Shown: one piece after another, positions 5,350 through 6,893 of the stretch | Numbering within the stretch: the stretch's first letter is position 1 | How the letters are laid out: each line of letters opens with the position of its first letter | Assembly: GCA_027064945.1 (NCBI GenBank) | Contig: JAMOPB010000440.1 | Coordinates: forward strand, 1-6,893 | DNA: 6,893 nt | Source: Candidatus Cloacimonadota bacterium | GTDB lineage: Bacteria > Cloacimonadota > Cloacimonadia > Cloacimonadales > TCS61 | Direction of reading: 5' to 3' | Translations under genes and position numbers: made by a program | The notes under the pieces: model-generated | Database searches by the model: none | Told to the model about the DNA's origin: nothing | Seen by the model: only the letters and a program-made list of their open reading frames with translations

Positions 5350-6893
5350 AAATTTTTAAATCCTCTTCTGTTGCTGTTACTTCTCTAGGTTTACTTCCTA
5401 GGTGTGGTCCTACAATTCCTGCTTGTTCCAGCATGTCAATTAATCTGCCGGCACGGGCATAGCCTATTTTGAAATGACGTTGAAGCATAGAAACAGATGC
5501 TTGTCCAGCTGAAACAACAGCAGTAGCAGCATCCGGGAAAAGCTCATCATCATAATCAAACGCATTAAGCGGAATATCTTCTTCATTTGGAATGATTTTA
5601 ATATCATCATCCGGTTTGGGTTGTAATTTTAGGAAATCAACTAAATTGTTAATTTCTTGGGCTTCTATAAATGCACCATGAATTCTTTGCAATGTACTTG
5701 TTCCCGGTCCGATATAAAGAGAATCTCCCATTCCCAACAATTTTTCTGCTCCGTTTGTATCTAAGATAACTCGTGAATCTATCTTACTTGATACTTTAAA
5801 AGCGATTCTAGATGGGAAATTGGATTTGATTATACCGGTAATAACTTGTGTCGATGGTCTTTGTGTAGCCAAAATCAGATGAATACCAATAGCACGAGCC
5901 ATTTGCGCTAAACGCGTAATAGGCATTTCGATATCGCGCCCTACTGTCATCATCAAATCGGCTAATTCATCAACAATCATCACTATATAAGGTAATGGTT
6001 TATCTTCTATTTCAGGATCTTTTTTACGCAATTGCTTGATCTCATGGTTATATGCTTCTAAGTTTTTAACTCTATATTTTTGCAACAATTGATATCTTCT
6101 TTCCATTTCTAGCACACCCCATTCCAAAGCTTTCATAGCATCTTCGTTGTCTGTAACAACTTTTTGTATTAGGTGCGGAATTCCTTCATAGCCTGATAGT
6201 TCCACTCTTTTAGGATCTATCATAACAAGACGCAATTCCTCGGGCGTGTATTGCAATAATAAACTAACGATTATAGTATTAATACAAACGGATTTACCAC
6301 TTCCAGTAGCTCCGGCAATTAATAGATGTGGAGTTTTGGCTAAATCAGTAACAATTGAATTTCCCGAGATATCTTTTCCCAAGCCAATTGCAAGGTGGTA
6401 TTTTTTAAGATTTTTTTCAGTTTCCAGAACTTCTTTTAAATAGATAATATCTCTTCTAAAATTTGGAATTTCAATTCCTACCAATCCTCTACCGGGAATT
6501 GGAGCTTGAACTCGAATAGATTTTGCCTTAATTGCTAAAGCCAAATCATCAGCTAAGGAATTGAATTTGCTTACTTTTACTCCGGCAGCAGGTTCTATTT
6601 CGTATTGCGTGATAACCGGACCAATATTTACGTTTTTCACGATAGCATCCACACCGAATTCAGCAAGCTTGTCTTGTAATATTTCAGAGATATGTTCAAT
6701 CTCTTCTTTTGTTTGACTGATATCACGTTTGCTTGATTTTCCTGAACTAAGGAAATTTTCTATCTTGGGAATATCAAATTCTCTTAAGGATTTTTCCGGT
6801 TTTAATGTTTGATCCTGAAAAAGTTTTCTCTGTGGAAGCGGTTGTGGTTTCGGTTTTTCATCATTCCTTTTAGTGGGATTATTTTCTGTGTGA
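5330..6893 (-). CDS. ftsK: FtsK/SpoIIIE DNA translocase (5' end beyond window)
   Basis: FtsK is a septal, ATP-driven DNA pump that moves chromosome ends through the closing division site and promotes dimer resolution. The frame is open from the right edge (520 visible codons), and the membrane domain lies outside. A GTG at 6652 could be mistaken for the start, but the upstream sequence is clearly coding. The visible protein begins with a Pro/Lys/Gln-rich linker (6810-6893), then a helical stretch to about 6655. The alpha and beta motor domains follow from about 6650, with Walker A GATGSGKS (6290-6313), MIDPKRVELSGYEGIPHL, Walker B IVMIVDEL (5963-5986), and LATQRPSTQVITG with IKSNFPSRIAFKVSS. 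An acidic linker leads to the C-terminal gamma winged helix (about 5344-5542; RHFKIGYARAGRLIDMLE), which reads KOPS-type orientation sequences. All catalytic motifs are intact. The stop overlaps the lolA start, placing ftsK, lolA and manC in one transcript. Confidence 0.97.
   Translation of the reverse strand, partial: HTENNPTKRNDEKPKPQPLPQRKLFQDQTLKPEKSLREFDIPKIENFLSSGKSSKRDISQTKEEIEHISEILQDKLAEFGVDAIVKNVNIGPVITQYEIEPAAGVKVSKFNSLADDLALAIKAKSIRVQAPIPGRGLVGIEIPNFRRDIIYLKEVLETEKNLKKYHLAIGLGKDISGNSIVTDLAKTPHLLIAGATGSGKSVCINTIIVSLLLQYTPEELRLVMIDPKRVELSGYEGIPHLIQKVVTDNEDAMKALEWGVLEMERRYQLLQKYRVKNLEAYNHEIKQLRKKDPEIEDKPLPYIVMIVDELADLMMTVGRDIEMPITRLAQMARAIGIHLILATQRPSTQVITGIIKSNFPSRIAFKVSSKIDSRVILDTNGAEKLLGMGDSLYIGPGTSTLQRIHGAFIEAQEINNLVDFLKLQPKPDDDIKIIPNEEDIPLNAFDYDDELFPDAATAVVSAGQASVSMLQRHFKIGYARAGRLIDMLEQAGIVGPHLGSKPREVTATEEDLKIYGYIKE

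Noticed and set aside
6246..6443. Plus-strand open frame of 65 codons
   Set aside because: It lies fully antisense to the conserved ATPase core of ftsK, including the Walker A region, and has no recognisable protein signature.
6650..6652. GTG as the start of ftsK
   Set aside because: The same frame continues upstream without a stop to the window edge, with a typical FtsK Pro/Lys/Gln-rich linker and a helical lead-in. The GTG is an internal Val in the GVDAIVKNV segment.
1..6893. CRISPR array, transposon, tRNA or defence island
   Set aside because: No regularly spaced repeats, terminal inverted repeats, transposase motifs, tRNA-like folds or defence-type genes were seen; gene content and codon use look uniform and chromosomal.

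Overview
The window is a low-GC stretch of bacterial chromosome carrying almost only housekeeping genes. Genes for LolA (periplasmic lipoprotein carrier) and a secreted, probably outer-membrane, protein point to a diderm (Gram-negative-type) bacterium. HrcA with CIRCE-like operators shows heat-shock control of the HrcA type rather than sigma-32 alone. The combination of AT-rich DNA, diderm envelope and HrcA/CIRCE would suit a lineage such as Cloacimonadota or a relative, but that placement is a guess and cannot be shown from this sequence.

Layout. (1) Positions 1-1582, minus strand: hrcA followed 25 nt later by grpE, which runs off the left edge. This is a classical heat-shock operon that probably continues into dnaK or dnaJ. 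(2) Positions 1583-1902: a 320-nt divergent intergenic region. It holds two CIRCE-like operators with the identical architecture TTAGCA-N15-TGCTAA, whose centres lie 74 bp apart. A good minus-strand promoter for hrcA sits between them, and a weaker plus-strand promoter shares its -35 region. A roughly 200-nt AT-rich leader follows. (3) Positions 1903-3599, plus strand: a two-gene unit with a DUF697/YcjF-like inner-membrane protein and a small signal-peptide protein that looks like an outer-membrane beta-barrel. (4) Positions 3600-3665: a bidirectional intrinsic terminator between converging operons. (5) Positions 3666-6893, minus strand: ftsK (N-terminal part beyond the right edge), lolA and manC, tightly packed with a 20-nt overlap and a 10-nt gap.

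How the genes fit together. HrcA should repress its own operon through the CIRCE next to the hrcA promoter, and GrpE is the nucleotide-exchange factor of the DnaK system whose level this controls. The second CIRCE is placed so that it could either strengthen hrcA repression by looping or bring the divergent membrane-protein genes into the HrcA regulon. The second option is attractive because E. coli ycjF, a DUF697 gene, belongs to the sigma-32 heat-shock regulon. The ftsK-lolA-manC group joins chromosome segregation at division, outer-membrane lipoprotein sorting and GDP-mannose supply for surface glycans: envelope and division housekeeping.

I see no mobile element, CRISPR array, tRNA or rRNA. 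The twin-CIRCE divergent control region is the most noteworthy thing here; the rest is ordinary.
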